DNA of 64,000 nucleotides from Chitinophaga filiformis (GCF_023100805.1 NZ_CP095855.1:2521001-2585000); one strand, 5' to 3'; positions 53,457-61,100 are shown, counted from the first letter of the stretch. Program-made: numbers and translations. Notes: generated by a model from the sequence alone, not told the origin.

Positions 53457-54356
53457 TTATCTCAGCCTCACCTTCATATTTGTTCCAATATGAGTGGTAG
53501 TTTTGATAGATGGCGCCTTCAGACTATTGTGTACAGCTCCTGCAGCTTTAACAGATGAAGAAGTTGCAAGTTTCGCATGACCTTTTACACCAGCGTCAAC
53601 GGATTTTGCAGCTATTTTTGTATCTGTTGCGGTCTGTTTAATTTCAGTGCCGGTAGTCGAAGTAATATTCTGCGTGCTTTTAACAGTTGCACTGTTTGTA
53701 TTATTTAGCGTGCTCTTTACAGCGTTTGCATGTTCAGTTGCAACAGCTGCGGTAGTGTTTGTTTTGCCTTCAGCGGCAACAGCTGTATTATTTAGCGTGC
53801 TCTTTACAGCGGTAGCATGCTCAGTGGCAACAGCTGCGGTAGTGTTTGTTTTGCCTTCGGCAGCAACAGCTGTATTGTTTAGCGTGCTCTTTACAGCGGT
53901 AGCATGCTCAGTGGCAACAGCTGCGGTAGTGTTTGTTTTGCCTTCGGCAGCAACAGCTGTATTGTTTAGCGTGCTCTTTACAGCGGTAGCATGCTCAGTG
54001 GCAACAGCTGCGGTAGTGTTTGTTTTGCCTTCGGCAGCAACAGCTGTATTGTTTAGCGTGCTCTTTACAGCGGTAGCATGCTCAGTTGCAACAGCTGCGG
54101 TAGTATTTGTTTTGCTTTCAGCAAGGGCTGTACTGTTTTTGGCCTTTGTTCCGGTTGATGCATTTGCACTTCCTTTGGTCCCTGTTTTTACATTGCCTGT
54201 TTTAATATCAGCCTGAGATGCAGTCTGTGAAGACGCTGTTCCATTTACTGAACCTGCCTCGATAGTTGCCGATTGTTTTGTTTTTACGATTGCGTTCTGG
54301 GCAGATACGGCGCCTGATAATAAAAATGCAGCAATGACAAAAAGTGTTGTTTTCAT
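53457..54356 (-). CDS. Exported Ala/Thr-rich repeat protein
   Basis: 299 residues with a signal peptide (MKTTLFVIAAFLLSGAVSAQ). The centre consists of five copies of a 29-residue unit (KTNTTAAVATEHATAVKSTL, then NNTAVAAEG) in perfect or near-perfect tandem, flanked by more Thr/Lys/Ala-rich sequence. There is no cysteine and no globular domain that I recognise; the composition suggests a flexible or helical hydrophilic chain outside the cytoplasm. It is the first gene of the reverse-strand cluster that ends in the two-component pair and has a good -7 element upstream. Copy number of the repeat is likely to vary between strains. Confidence 0.75.
   Translation of the reverse strand: MKTTLFVIAAFLLSGAVSAQNAIVKTKQSATIEAGSVNGTASSQTASQADIKTGNVKTGTKGSANASTGTKAKNSTALAESKTNTTAAVATEHATAVKSTLNNTAVAAEGKTNTTAAVATEHATAVKSTLNNTAVAAEGKTNTTAAVATEHATAVKSTLNNTAVAAEGKTNTTAAVATEHATAVKSTLNNTAVAAEGKTNTTAAVATEHANAVKSTLNNTNSATVKSTQNITSTTGTEIKQTATDTKIAAKSVDAGVKGHAKLATSSSVKAAGAVHNSLKAPSIKTTTHIGTNMKVRLR
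53706..54125. repeat. Tandem array of an 87-bp unit, about five copies
   Basis: Copies start at 53706, 53793, 53880, 53967 and 54054, exactly 87 bp apart. The three central copies appear base-for-base identical; the first and last carry a few changes. The unit is a multiple of three, so the array keeps the reading frame of the repeat protein. Confidence 0.92.
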
Positions 54357-54396
54357 ACATTTCCAATTTTAAGTTAGTATTTATTGCTTGTTGATG

Positions 54397-54404
54397 CAAA
54401 CTTA
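54397..54404 (-). promoter_or_regulatory. Candidate -7 element of the repeat-protein/two-component cluster
   Basis: The reverse strand reads TAAGTTTG (fits TAnnTTTG), about 41 nt before the start codon at 54356. A -33 TTTG is not clear. This would drive the five reverse-strand genes down to 50193. Confidence 0.45.
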
Positions 54405-54614
54405 GATGGCCAACATGAAGAAAAAATGAAAAACGGGTGGTGGGACGAAAAGGGAATGCCATAAAAATACAGGAGGCAGGATAAAATAATATCACACAAC
54501 AGGAAAACTTCCCGGTGTCATGGCCTGGTATTTGAGCAATAGGCATGAACAGGTACGCGCTGCCATCCTGAATACAGGAATAAATAATAATTATATATAG
54601 TAACCGCTATAGCC

Positions 54615-55085
54615 ATGAATATTCTTACACAAATATCCACACATCTGTTAGATACGCTGGAAGGAGAGAACTGGACCGACGTAAATATAATGGACAGTCT
54701 AAAGGACGTGACGGTACAGGAGGCCACCTTGCGAACAAAGGCCTCTCCCAATACGATCGCATCCCTGGTGAACCATCTTATCTACTGGAACGGGGTAATG
54801 ATGCAACGGATAAATGGTATCAGGGTAAACATACCTGACAGTAATGGGTATGATGTTCCTGATCTGGCGGGTGAAGATGACTGGGCAGATTTGAAGCGTA
54901 AATTAGTGGCATCCACGCATGAACTGGCAGACGCTATTAAAAAGGTGGATGAAAAAAGACTGCAGGAACCAATCGTGGCGGGGCATTCATCTACCTACAA
55001 AAACCTGCAGGGTACCGTGGAGCATTTACATTATCACCTGGGGCAGATAGTGATCCTGAAAAAGCTGATTAAGGCCGGTATTTAA
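54615..55085 (+). CDS. DinB-like four-helix protein
   Basis: 156 residues, all-helical, with histidines placed as in the DinB/YfiT metal-binding bundle: the first in LVNHLIYWNGVM and a pair in EHLHYHLGQIVILKK near the C-terminus. The length fits the family. Members bind a divalent metal and include thiol transferases, but most have no known function. It is divergent from the repeat-protein gene and convergent with a small acidic protein gene, with a shared hairpin over the stops. Confidence 0.8.
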   Translation: MNILTQISTHLLDTLEGENWTDVNIMDSLKDVTVQEATLRTKASPNTIASLVNHLIYWNGVMMQRINGIRVNIPDSNGYDVPDLAGEDDWADLKRKLVASTHELADAIKKVDEKRLQEPIVAGHSSTYKNLQGTVEHLHYHLGQIVILKKLIKAGI

Positions 55086-55100
55086 TTATACGGCCTTAAT
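55068..55100. terminator. Bidirectional hairpin over two convergent stop codons
   Basis: A 10-bp perfect stem, ATTAAGGCCG at 55068-55077 and CGGCCTTAAT at 55091-55100, with a 13-nt loop. It overlaps the last codons of the DinB-like gene and the stop of the reverse-strand acidic protein gene. The reverse strand continues into its own coding sequence; the forward strand continues into T-rich sequence. Confidence 0.6.
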
Positions 55101-55344
55101 CATTCTTTTCCTCTTCTTCTTCTGCCTGATCTTTCTCGTCATTCTCTTCAGCCTTTTCCCCGATCTTCCTGATAATAGAAGAGACCGGCCCTTTCATATG
55201 CTCCTCCGGATCCGGCCCCAGTGTTTCTGGGTCAGGTTGTATACTGGAATCTTCTTTTTCCTTTTTGATGTCTTTATCTTTTGGATCGTCTTGTAGCATA
55301 ACAACGTGTTTCTTATTACCGGTAACAAAATCATGCCAATGCAT
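55096..55344 (-). CDS. Small highly acidic protein of unknown function
   Basis: 82 residues (67 if the Met at 55299, MLQDDPKDKDIK, is the start, which I find more natural). It is very rich in Asp, Glu and Lys and ends in a Glu-run and KND. The central PDPEEHMKGPVSSIIRKIG looks like a conserved core seen in small Bacteroidota proteins. There is no signal peptide or membrane segment. Likely a real gene because of its own strand terminator and codon pattern, but function is unknown. Confidence 0.6.
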   Translation of the reverse strand: MHWHDFVTGNKKHVVMLQDDPKDKDIKKEKEDSSIQPDPETLGPDPEEHMKGPVSSIIRKIGEKAEENDEKDQAEEEEEKND

Positions 55345-55443
55345 GGAGCAGTAGCCCGGCCTTTGGCCATCAGTTAATAAGCCTTGTTTGAATTTTGCAA
55401 ATGATGGTTTGATGTTCGTAATTCGTATGACCTTGCCCCTCTT

Positions 55444-55451
55444 TAATTTTG
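55444..55451 (+). promoter_or_regulatory. Candidate -7 element of the SDR gene
   Basis: TAATTTTG, a match to TAnnTTTG, 29 nt before the ATG at 55481. The -33 region is weak. Confidence 0.45.
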
Positions 55452-55480
55452 CTCATTCTTCAATGAAAACAACATGACTT

Positions 55481-56206
55481 ATGAAACTAACAGGAAATAA
55501 AATTTTAATTACGGGTGGCGCCAGCGGTATCGGGCTGGGACTTGCAGAAAGATTTCTACAGGAGGGTAATACAGTGTTGATCTGCGGAAGACGGGAAGCT
55601 GCCCTGAAGGAAGTGACTGATAAATATCCATCCATCATTGCCAGGGTATGCGATCTGTCCACAGAAGCTGGACGGGAAGACCTGTATAACTGGGTAGCCG
55701 CGAATCACAACGACCTGAATGTACTGGTAAACAATGCAGGCGTCCAGAACTGGATGAACATCACAGATGCGGATTTTTATCAGCGTGCCAAAAATGAGAT
55801 AGTGACCAATATTGAAGCCCCGGTACATTTGACAGCGCTCTTTATTAACCTGGCATCGCTGAACACGATCATCAACGTCACTTCAGGTCTGTCTTTTGTA
55901 CCATTTGCCAAAGTACCTGTTTACAGTGGCACCAAGGCCTTCTTCCATTCATTCACGCGCTCTTCACAATACCTGCTCAAGGCAAGGGGCATAGAAGTGA
56001 TTGAGATGATACCGCCTGCACTGAATACCGATCTGGGAGGTAAGGGCCTGCACGATGCGGCTCCCCCGGTAGGTGATTTTGTAGACGCAGTTTTCAAACA
56101 GTTACAGGAAGGCAAAACTGAACTGACTTTCGGCTTTAGTGAAGCGATGTCAAAAGCGGGTCCGGAGGAAGTTAATAATACCTTTAACAGGATGAACCCG
56201 AGCTGA
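55481..56206 (+). CDS. Short-chain dehydrogenase/reductase
   Basis: 241 residues, classical SDR length. The cofactor motif is ITGGASGIGLGLAERF (TGxxxGxG), followed by NNAG (VLVNNAGVQNW), the Ser of the catalytic set in INVTSGLSF, and YSGTK (Tyr-x-x-x-Lys) in VPVYSGTKAFFHS. The arrangement resembles the DltE-like subgroup. The substrate is not predictable. Single gene with its own promoter and a strong hairpin behind it. Confidence 0.9.
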   Translation: MKLTGNKILITGGASGIGLGLAERFLQEGNTVLICGRREAALKEVTDKYPSIIARVCDLSTEAGREDLYNWVAANHNDLNVLVNNAGVQNWMNITDADFYQRAKNEIVTNIEAPVHLTALFINLASLNTIINVTSGLSFVPFAKVPVYSGTKAFFHSFTRSSQYLLKARGIEVIEMIPPALNTDLGGKGLHDAAPPVGDFVDAVFKQLQEGKTELTFGFSEAMSKAGPEEVNNTFNRMNPS

Positions 56207-56226
56207 GGAATGTAATGCATTCTATT

Positions 56227-56273
56227 AAAAGGGAATGGCGGTATTGTTAAATGGCAATACCGCTATTCCTTTT
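56227..56273. terminator. Bidirectional terminator between SDR and DUF1361 genes
   Basis: A long hairpin with inner stem GCGGTATTG / CAATACCGC (9 bp) extended by AAAAGGGAATG / TATTCCTTTT with small mismatches. A run of A on the left and T on the right make it functional in both directions. It sits between two convergent genes. Confidence 0.75.
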
Positions 56274-56283
56274 ACAGGACGAT

Positions 56284-56943
56284 TCAGGTATTGATCAGCT
56301 TTGTGTTGAATTGCTTTAAGGTGAAATAAACGATACCAAACATGGTTCCGAACAGGAAGGTAAAAGCCCACATCATCATATGTTCCTGTGGCCGGAAAAT
56401 GTGCAGGGACAATGTATATAAAAGCTTCTGCGGTGCAGTGACCGCATCCCAGCTATTGAAGCGCAGATACCGGCCTATATAGACACCGTAGCCACATAAT
56501 AGAAAGCTAAAGATGACAGAGATCTTTAGCCATCTGTCCCTCAGATACCCTGATAAAAATTGTTCTATCTGCGTCAGCGACACGATGCCCAGTAAAAGGC
56601 CGTTCCACGCTGCTGATGTTACCAGCAGCAGGTCAAACCATTTGGGAACAGGCGGCTTTTCACTGTAGTGAAAAAGATCCGTTATTATATAAGGCGCATT
56701 AGGAAAGAATGCCAGCCAGCACGCTAATAGCAATAGCGCCCTGAGATTGAACCTGTTCTGCCTGATGAGGGAACGGCTGAATAATAAAGGCAACACCGCC
56801 AGGAAGGTGTTCCAGATATAGAATCCATAAACCAGCTCCTTCGTATAGATGATCCTCGTTAGCAACAATAGCATGGTAAAAGACACAGATACCAGCAGCA
56901 TTCTTTCAAGAGAAGAGACGTTTTTTAACATATTGTAAAACAT
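56284..56943 (-). CDS. DUF1361-family membrane protein
   Basis: 219 residues with six or so hydrophobic segments (for example LLLVSVSFTMLLLLTRII, LLLLACWLAFFPNAPYI, GTMFGIVYFTL). The segment AFFPNAPYIITDLFH is the hallmark of DUF1361 integral membrane proteins. The gene ends the transcript that starts with the ferritin-like gene upstream (3 nt between them), which suggests that the two act together. Function unknown. Confidence 0.85.
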   Translation of the reverse strand: MFYNMLKNVSSLERMLLVSVSFTMLLLLTRIIYTKELVYGFYIWNTFLAVLPLLFSRSLIRQNRFNLRALLLLACWLAFFPNAPYIITDLFHYSEKPPVPKWFDLLLVTSAAWNGLLLGIVSLTQIEQFLSGYLRDRWLKISVIFSFLLCGYGVYIGRYLRFNSWDAVTAPQKLLYTLSLHIFRPQEHMMMWAFTFLFGTMFGIVYFTLKQFNTKLINT

Positions 56944-56946
56944 AAT

Positions 56947-57699
56947 TTAAACCTGGTGTGCAATAGCGCTGCTTTCAAATGCGACTTTCGCAGTCGTTAT
57001 ATGCCTGATAATTCTGTTGTACTTGTATCTCATCTTGATCATATATTTCGTGAAAGTATTACCACCTGCGCGGAATAGCTTTTTATGTGCCATCCATACA
57101 ACGAGTGCCGTAGAAAAATAGAAAATATGATAGGCCTTCAATGCGATTGCTTTTCCGATGGCGCTCTTGCTATTGAAAATGATGGAAAGCCGCTCAGTTT
57201 GAAACGTAATATGGGGTGCTTCATCAATGAGTATATCCGTACAGATCTGCTTCAGCAATTTGCATCGGGTAGCATCTTTCATGGATTGATAGAATATCTG
57301 TGCGGTGCTTTCTACAACGATAACTGTCAGTGTCCATATTTCCATATTGGCATTGAAATATCGCACCTTTCTGAAAAGGGTATCGCCGAGATCTGCCTTG
57401 ATCCTTGGTTTGCCAATCCTGTCGAGATAAGTTCCCAGGTTGTTACCATGTTTCTGTTCTTCCTTTATAAACAGGGCGGTGGCCTCAATATAAGGCAGGT
57501 CGTTTATCTGTCTTGCATACCTGGTTACCGCCTTTAGCAAATGTCTTCCATCAGAAGTTTCACCCAGTTGCCAGGCCTGCAGGGAAGCTAGTATTGTTGA
57601 AATTTCCTGCTCAGAAATGTCAGGGCGCAAAGACCAGTCTATACGATGCTGTTTTGCATTTTCCTGAAAGTGCAAAATCCATTGATTACTTGTCTTCAT
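56947..57699 (-). CDS. Ferritin-like di-iron protein of unknown function
   Basis: 250 residues. Two ExxH motifs are visible: Glu81-x-x-His84 (KEEQKH) and Glu160-x-x-His163 (DEAPH). Glu130 lies 30 residues before the second, and Glu47 or Glu72 before the first, matching the E...ExxH...E...ExxH ligand set of ferritin-like di-iron four-helix proteins. The segment IFYFSTALVVWMA near 195-207 could touch the membrane. The C-terminal third is basic. It is followed after 3 nt by the DUF1361 gene, so an oxidase or desaturase-like role at the membrane is conceivable, but no substrate can be named. Confidence 0.65.
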   Translation of the reverse strand: MKTSNQWILHFQENAKQHRIDWSLRPDISEQEISTILASLQAWQLGETSDGRHLLKAVTRYARQINDLPYIEATALFIKEEQKHGNNLGTYLDRIGKPRIKADLGDTLFRKVRYFNANMEIWTLTVIVVESTAQIFYQSMKDATRCKLLKQICTDILIDEAPHITFQTERLSIIFNSKSAIGKAIALKAYHIFYFSTALVVWMAHKKLFRAGGNTFTKYMIKMRYKYNRIIRHITTAKVAFESSAIAHQV

Positions 57700-58151
57700 G
57701 TGTTATGTTTTATCATGGTTAATACAGGTCAATAATTGTTCTTATATACTTTGTGTTGCAAAGTGTGTGCGCAAAAAAAAGGCAATACAATGCCTGATTA
57801 AGACTAATAGCTTTATGCCTGTCTTGATCCAATGAGCTGGTTTACTGAAGTAAATACATATGCAGATAACATCAGGCCGGGGTACTGTTTAGTACCCCTG
57901 AATGAGCAACTACCGGCAATAGGTAAACAAGGGGGGATCCCGGCTAACTGCATCACCGTTAATAGCTTACAAGTGAGTGCAGGCTGGTGTTCCCTGGCTG
58001 TATATATGTTTATAAAGCACTTTGAATAACAAAGTAAATGAATAATTTTGACTTCCGGTAAAATATTTTTCACGCCTATTTACCGCTCATAAAAGCTTGT
58101 CCTTAATACTTATGATCTTTTTTTAAATTTAGATTAAACTCTCTGCAACAT
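57700..58151. other. 452-nt intergenic region between divergent genes
   Basis: Short open frames exist on both strands (57832-58029 forward, 57813-58073 reverse), but neither has a family-like composition, a strong start context or a supporting neighbour. The right end holds the amidohydrolase promoter. An A-run near 57772-57780 is followed by a small GGCAAT...ATTGCC-like inverted motif. I see no RNA gene. Confidence 0.5.
58021..58050 (+). promoter_or_regulatory. Promoter of the amidohydrolase gene
   Basis: TTTG at 58021-58024 and TAATTTTG at 58043-58050, separated by 18 nt, fit the Bacteroidota sigma-A consensus (TTTG at -33, TAnnTTTG at -7) well. This gives a leader of roughly 95 nt before the ATG at 58152. 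Confidence 0.6.
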
Positions 58152-59243
58152 ATGCGTAAACTGTCTATTGTCGCCTGTGCCTTCATATGTACAAGTACTA
58201 TGTGTTATGGCCAGGAAAGACCTGCGATTGATTTTGAGAAATACGACCCGCCTTCCTCTCTTGTAGTGCCGGAACATAAACTGACAAGGGCAAAGTACCC
58301 GTTTATAGATGTGCATAATCATCAGAATGGCTTGTCGTCGGGAAACCTGCGCGACCTGCTGCAGGACATGGATGACCTGAACATGAAAGTAATGGTGAAT
58401 CTCAGCGGTGGAAACGGCAGTCGCCTGAAAGCGCAGACAGACAATGTGAAGAGTAAGGCGCCCAACAGGTTTATTATTTTTGCAAACATTGATTTCGGCG
58501 GCATAGGAGAGGAGGGATGGACAGAGAAAGCAGTGCGTCAGCTCACGGAAGATGTGAAGAATGGTGCAAACGGGTTGAAAGTGTTCAAGAACCTGGGGCT
58601 TAGTGTGCGTGACAATAAAGGTAAACGGGTTGCTATTGACGATCCCCGTTTGGATGCTATATGGGACCAGTGTGGTAAGCTGAAGATCCCTGTGCTGATA
58701 CACGCTGCTGATCCTAAACAATTCTGGCAGCCGGCTGATTATAGTAACGAACGCTGGCTGGAGCTGATCACCCACCCGGGACGCAAACGCAGCGATACTG
58801 ATCCTGCACCCTGGGAACAGATCATTGAAGAGCAGCACCGTATGTTCCGCAAACATCCGGGTACTACTTTCATCAATGCGCACTTCGGCTGGTATGCGGG
58901 CGACCTGGCCCATTTATCGCAGCTGATGGATGAGATACCGAATATGTATGTTGAATTTGGGGCAGTGATCGCTGAACTGGGACGTCAGCCGAGAATGGCG
59001 AGACAGTTCTTTGAGAAGTATCAGAACAGGATACTCTTCGGTAAGGACTCCTGGCAGCCGGAGGAATATACCACCTATTTCCGTGTGTTGGAAACGGCGG
59101 ATGAATACTTCCCCTACCACAAAAAATATCATGCCTTCTGGCGGATGTATGGCATGGCGCTGCCGGATGATATCCTGAAGAAGGTGTATTACCAGAATGC
59201 GCTGAGGATCATTCCGGGAATAGATAAGAGCTTGTTTGAGTGA
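58152..59243 (+). CDS. Exported amidohydrolase-family (TIM-barrel) metal-dependent hydrolase
   Basis: 363 residues with a signal peptide (KLSIVACAFICTSTMCYGQ). The mature part has the first-strand metal motif FIDVHNHQNG (HxH), then IPVLIHAADP, FINAHFGWYAG and a late RILFGKDSWQPE, which correspond to the later metal ligands of amidohydrolase-2 (COG2159) proteins. It should act in the periplasm. Relatives include decarboxylases and lactone hydrolases; the substrate is unknown. Single gene with its own promoter and a strong terminator. Confidence 0.85.
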   Translation: MRKLSIVACAFICTSTMCYGQERPAIDFEKYDPPSSLVVPEHKLTRAKYPFIDVHNHQNGLSSGNLRDLLQDMDDLNMKVMVNLSGGNGSRLKAQTDNVKSKAPNRFIIFANIDFGGIGEEGWTEKAVRQLTEDVKNGANGLKVFKNLGLSVRDNKGKRVAIDDPRLDAIWDQCGKLKIPVLIHAADPKQFWQPADYSNERWLELITHPGRKRSDTDPAPWEQIIEEQHRMFRKHPGTTFINAHFGWYAGDLAHLSQLMDEIPNMYVEFGAVIAELGRQPRMARQFFEKYQNRILFGKDSWQPEEYTTYFRVLETADEYFPYHKKYHAFWRMYGMALPDDILKKVYYQNALRIIPGIDKSLFE

Positions 59244-59248
59244 TATAA

Positions 59249-59278
59249 AAAATGGGGCTGAACTTTCAGTCCCATTTT
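59249..59278. terminator. Bidirectional terminator between amidohydrolase and DUF6717-like genes
   Basis: A 14-bp stem, AAAATGGGGCTGAA / TTCAGTCCCATTTT with one G-U pair, and a CT centre. A and T ends give a functional terminator in both directions. It lies 5 nt after the forward stop and 8 nt beyond the reverse stop. Confidence 0.85.
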
Positions 59279-59286
59279 AGTTTTGA

Positions 59287-59646
59287 TCAGTCATTGTTTA
59301 TGACCGGACTGACATAAATGGCCTCCGGAAGATCTGCAAACACATGTTCCGTAACTGCGCAAAGCCACATCGGATGATTAAGGGGTTCGCCCTTATATGT
59401 TTCCATAATATAGTTACCCCCGCCTATAGCATCACGTAAATCGCTGACCAGTTTTACCGTATCCGACCCCTCAAAAGGTTCATCACTCATATCAATGAAG
59501 CATTCATTGGCATCGCCACTGATCTTGTCCAGCATTGTGTCTGCACCTTCAACCATTTCCAGCTCGCTGATACTGCCTTCCCAGTCAGGCAGATCGATGT
59601 ACCACCTGTTTGAGGGTGATTTGTAAAATCTGAATGTGTGTCTCAT
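59287..59646 (-). CDS. Small cytoplasmic protein, DUF6717-like
   Basis: 119 residues from the ATG at 59646 (MRHTFRFYKSPSNRWYIDL); an upstream frame extension of 18 residues is unlikely. The pattern RWYIDLPDWEGSISELEMV followed by GADTMLDKI resembles what I remember of DUF6717 proteins, but this is from memory only. The protein is acidic with no signal peptide. Function unknown. Confidence 0.65.
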   Translation of the reverse strand: MRHTFRFYKSPSNRWYIDLPDWEGSISELEMVEGADTMLDKISGDANECFIDMSDEPFEGSDTVKLVSDLRDAIGGGNYIMETYKGEPLNHPMWLCAVTEHVFADLPEAIYVSPVINND

Positions 59647-59925
59647 ATTTTTGGAGTTTAAAAAGATGCAAAGGTAATGCATCATGTTGTGCCACATCAC
59701 AAAAGCCTGGTAACACGTTATTATTTCAAAGAGCTACGGCTGTTTAATGACAGTCCCGCGCCAGACCAGGCATTAAAACAGCAGGAGACGGTGAGCGATT
59801 CCGGTAGAGGACAGCGCGGCAACTGTGCTGTGCCCCCCGGATATGCTTGTCCCGGATTTATACCACAATGTTAAGGAAGAGACCAAAGCAGTTCAAAAAA
59901 AAGTATACAAGACGGCGAAAATCGG

Positions 59926-59952
59926 TTATGAGGCACCAAAATCGCCTCATAA
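59926..59952. repeat. Inverted repeat, 9-bp arms
   Basis: TTATGAGGC at 59926-59934 and GCCTCATAA at 59944-59952, with a 9-nt spacer. Possible terminator or operator; no T run. Confidence 0.5.
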
Positions 59953-60036
59953 GAGCGGTGTTTCTTTGTAGTGCAAAGTGAAATTACAGGGTATTGGATG
60001 TTATGATGCGCCTGAAAAAAGATATCGGATTCGATC

Positions 60037-60147
60037 CGATAGGCTTTCGATAGGCTTTGAGATGGCTTTAGCCTGCGTTCATCCTACGTTCGAGACGTAA
60101 GATGAACGCAGGCTAAAGCCATCTCAAAGCCTATCGAAAGCCTACCG
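60037..60147. repeat. Long near-perfect inverted repeat (about 53-bp arms)
   Basis: The left arm begins CGATAGGCTTTCGATAGGC and the right arm ends GCCTATCGAAAGCCTACCG. The arms pair over about 53 bp with only a couple of mismatches (one at 60084/60100, one near the outer end) around a 5-nt centre TCGAG at 60090-60094. The arms also contain short direct repeats of a GATAGGCTTT-like unit. There are no coding frames. It could be a strong bidirectional terminator of the alpha/beta hydrolase transcript or a palindromic repetitive element. Confidence 0.9.
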
Positions 60148-60218
60148 AAAGCTATCTGAAAGCCGCCTGCATGAACAATGTGTTACAGGGAAACTTTACA
60201 CCTGATGCAGGTACCTCA

Positions 60219-61016
60219 TCATTTTGCGAATAACTCCAGCAGATCCGCTGTTTTCTTTGGTTCTGTGATCATGGCATCATGCCCGGTGGCCAGTGCATAA
60301 TACTGCCAGTCTTTGCTGTTCTTTGTCTTTTCAGCAAAGGGAACTATCGCCGGTAGCATTTTTACCGTACAGGCGATATAGATCAGGGGAAGGTGATTGC
60401 CATAAGGATGTTGTAATACTAATGGCTGCGTGAAGGTCCTGAAAGGATGACCTGACAGCCGCGCATTTACCCAGCTGGCATCTGCAGGCTTGCTTACGCC
60501 AAATGTCTCTGCAGGCCAGGCCGGGATGGTAAGTCCGCTGTCTTTTTCTGCGGCTGTTGACATCGCATCCTGCACTGCTTTGGGTTGAATGGAGAATGCA
60601 CTTTGCCCGTTCTCCGGCAGTATAGCATCCAGGAACACCAGTTTGCTCAGCCGTTCAGGGATCCTGTCGGCAACGCCGGCAATTACGGTGCCGGCATAGC
60701 TATGGCCTACCAATATCACATTATGGAGATCCTCCATTTCGATAAGATTGACAATATCCGAGATATGCGTTTCCAGGTTCACCGCCGGGCTCAATATGTT
60801 TTTATGCTCTCCCAGGCCGCTGAGCGTTGGTGTATAGACAATACCGCCATGCTCCCGCAGCTGAGTACTTACACGCTGCCAGCACCAGCCGCCATGCCAG
60901 GCGCCATGTACCAGTACATATACAGGATGTTTGGAAGATGATTGTGCGTGGACATCCGTCAGTACAAACACGGATACCAGGAGGAGAAATGCCAGTCTGA
61001 TCATTCTTATTTTCAT
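60219..61016 (-). CDS. Exported alpha/beta hydrolase (esterase-like)
   Basis: 265 residues from the ATG at 61016 (MKIRMIRLAFLLLVSV); the longer frame adds 16 residues before a good signal peptide and is rejected. The signal peptide ends at DVHAQ. The oxyanion region HGAWHGGWCW, the nucleophile elbow VGHSYAG, Asp in FLDAILPENG or a later acid, and His in ATGHDAM define the fold. It is most like the small salicylate-esterase/hydroxynitrile-lyase-type hydrolases. It is divergent from an HxlR regulator gene with an 84-nt shared promoter region, and is therefore probably controlled by it. Confidence 0.88.
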   Translation of the reverse strand: MKIRMIRLAFLLLVSVFVLTDVHAQSSSKHPVYVLVHGAWHGGWCWQRVSTQLREHGGIVYTPTLSGLGEHKNILSPAVNLETHISDIVNLIEMEDLHNVILVGHSYAGTVIAGVADRIPERLSKLVFLDAILPENGQSAFSIQPKAVQDAMSTAAEKDSGLTIPAWPAETFGVSKPADASWVNARLSGHPFRTFTQPLVLQHPYGNHLPLIYIACTVKMLPAIVPFAEKTKNSKDWQYYALATGHDAMITEPKKTADLLELFAK

Positions 61017-61033
61017 AATGATTAATTTTAAGG

Positions 61034-61064
61034 CAAATTTATCCTGGCCTGTTATGGCTGGCAA
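61034..61064 (-). promoter_or_regulatory. Promoter of the alpha/beta hydrolase gene
   Basis: The reverse strand reads TTG (61062-61064), a 20-nt spacer, then TAAATTTG (61034-61041), matching the Bacteroidota -33/-7 pattern. It is 18 nt before the ATG. Confidence 0.5.
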
Positions 61065-61083
61065 TAACTCACCCGAAAGTGAG
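61051..61083. promoter_or_regulatory. Two inverted repeats in the HxlR/hydrolase intergenic region, candidate operators
   Basis: GTTATGGCT/GGCAATAAC (61051-61068) is an imperfect palindrome matching at 7 of 9 positions per half. CTCAC-N6-GTGAG (61068-61083) is a perfect one next to it. The first overlaps the -33 region of the hydrolase promoter. Either would suit a dimeric winged-helix regulator such as the neighbouring HxlR protein. Confidence 0.5.
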
Positions 61084-61100
61084 CCTTTAAACGAATTTAT

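Larger units (their letters stand above)
59647..60218. other. 572-nt non-coding region with two inverted repeats
   Basis: No convincing gene. A forward open frame at 59677-59874 (65 codons) has no family resemblance. The right half holds a 9-bp-stem hairpin and a 111-nt near-perfect inverted repeat, listed separately. The large repeat lies about 70 nt downstream of the alpha/beta hydrolase stop. Confidence 0.6.

Noticed and set aside
53706..54125. Regular repeat array considered as CRISPR.
   Set aside because: The units are 87 bp, contiguous with no unique spacers, and encode protein in frame.
53647..54216. Long forward-strand open frame (189 codons) opposite the repeat protein.
   Set aside because: It is a by-product of the in-frame 87-bp repeats on the other strand. 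It reads as a hydrophobic, repetitive chain with no start context, while the reverse frame has a signal peptide and operon neighbours.
57832..58029. 65-codon forward open frame in the intergenic region.
   Set aside because: No recognisable pattern, and the promoter of the next gene starts at its end. An equally long reverse frame overlaps it.
59677..59874. 65-codon forward open frame before the large palindrome.
   Set aside because: Starts inside the leader of the reverse-strand gene and has a low-quality composition with no motif.
60037..60147. Insertion sequence terminal repeats.
   Set aside because: The arms are separated by only 5 nt, so there is no room for a transposase, and no transposase-like frame is nearby.
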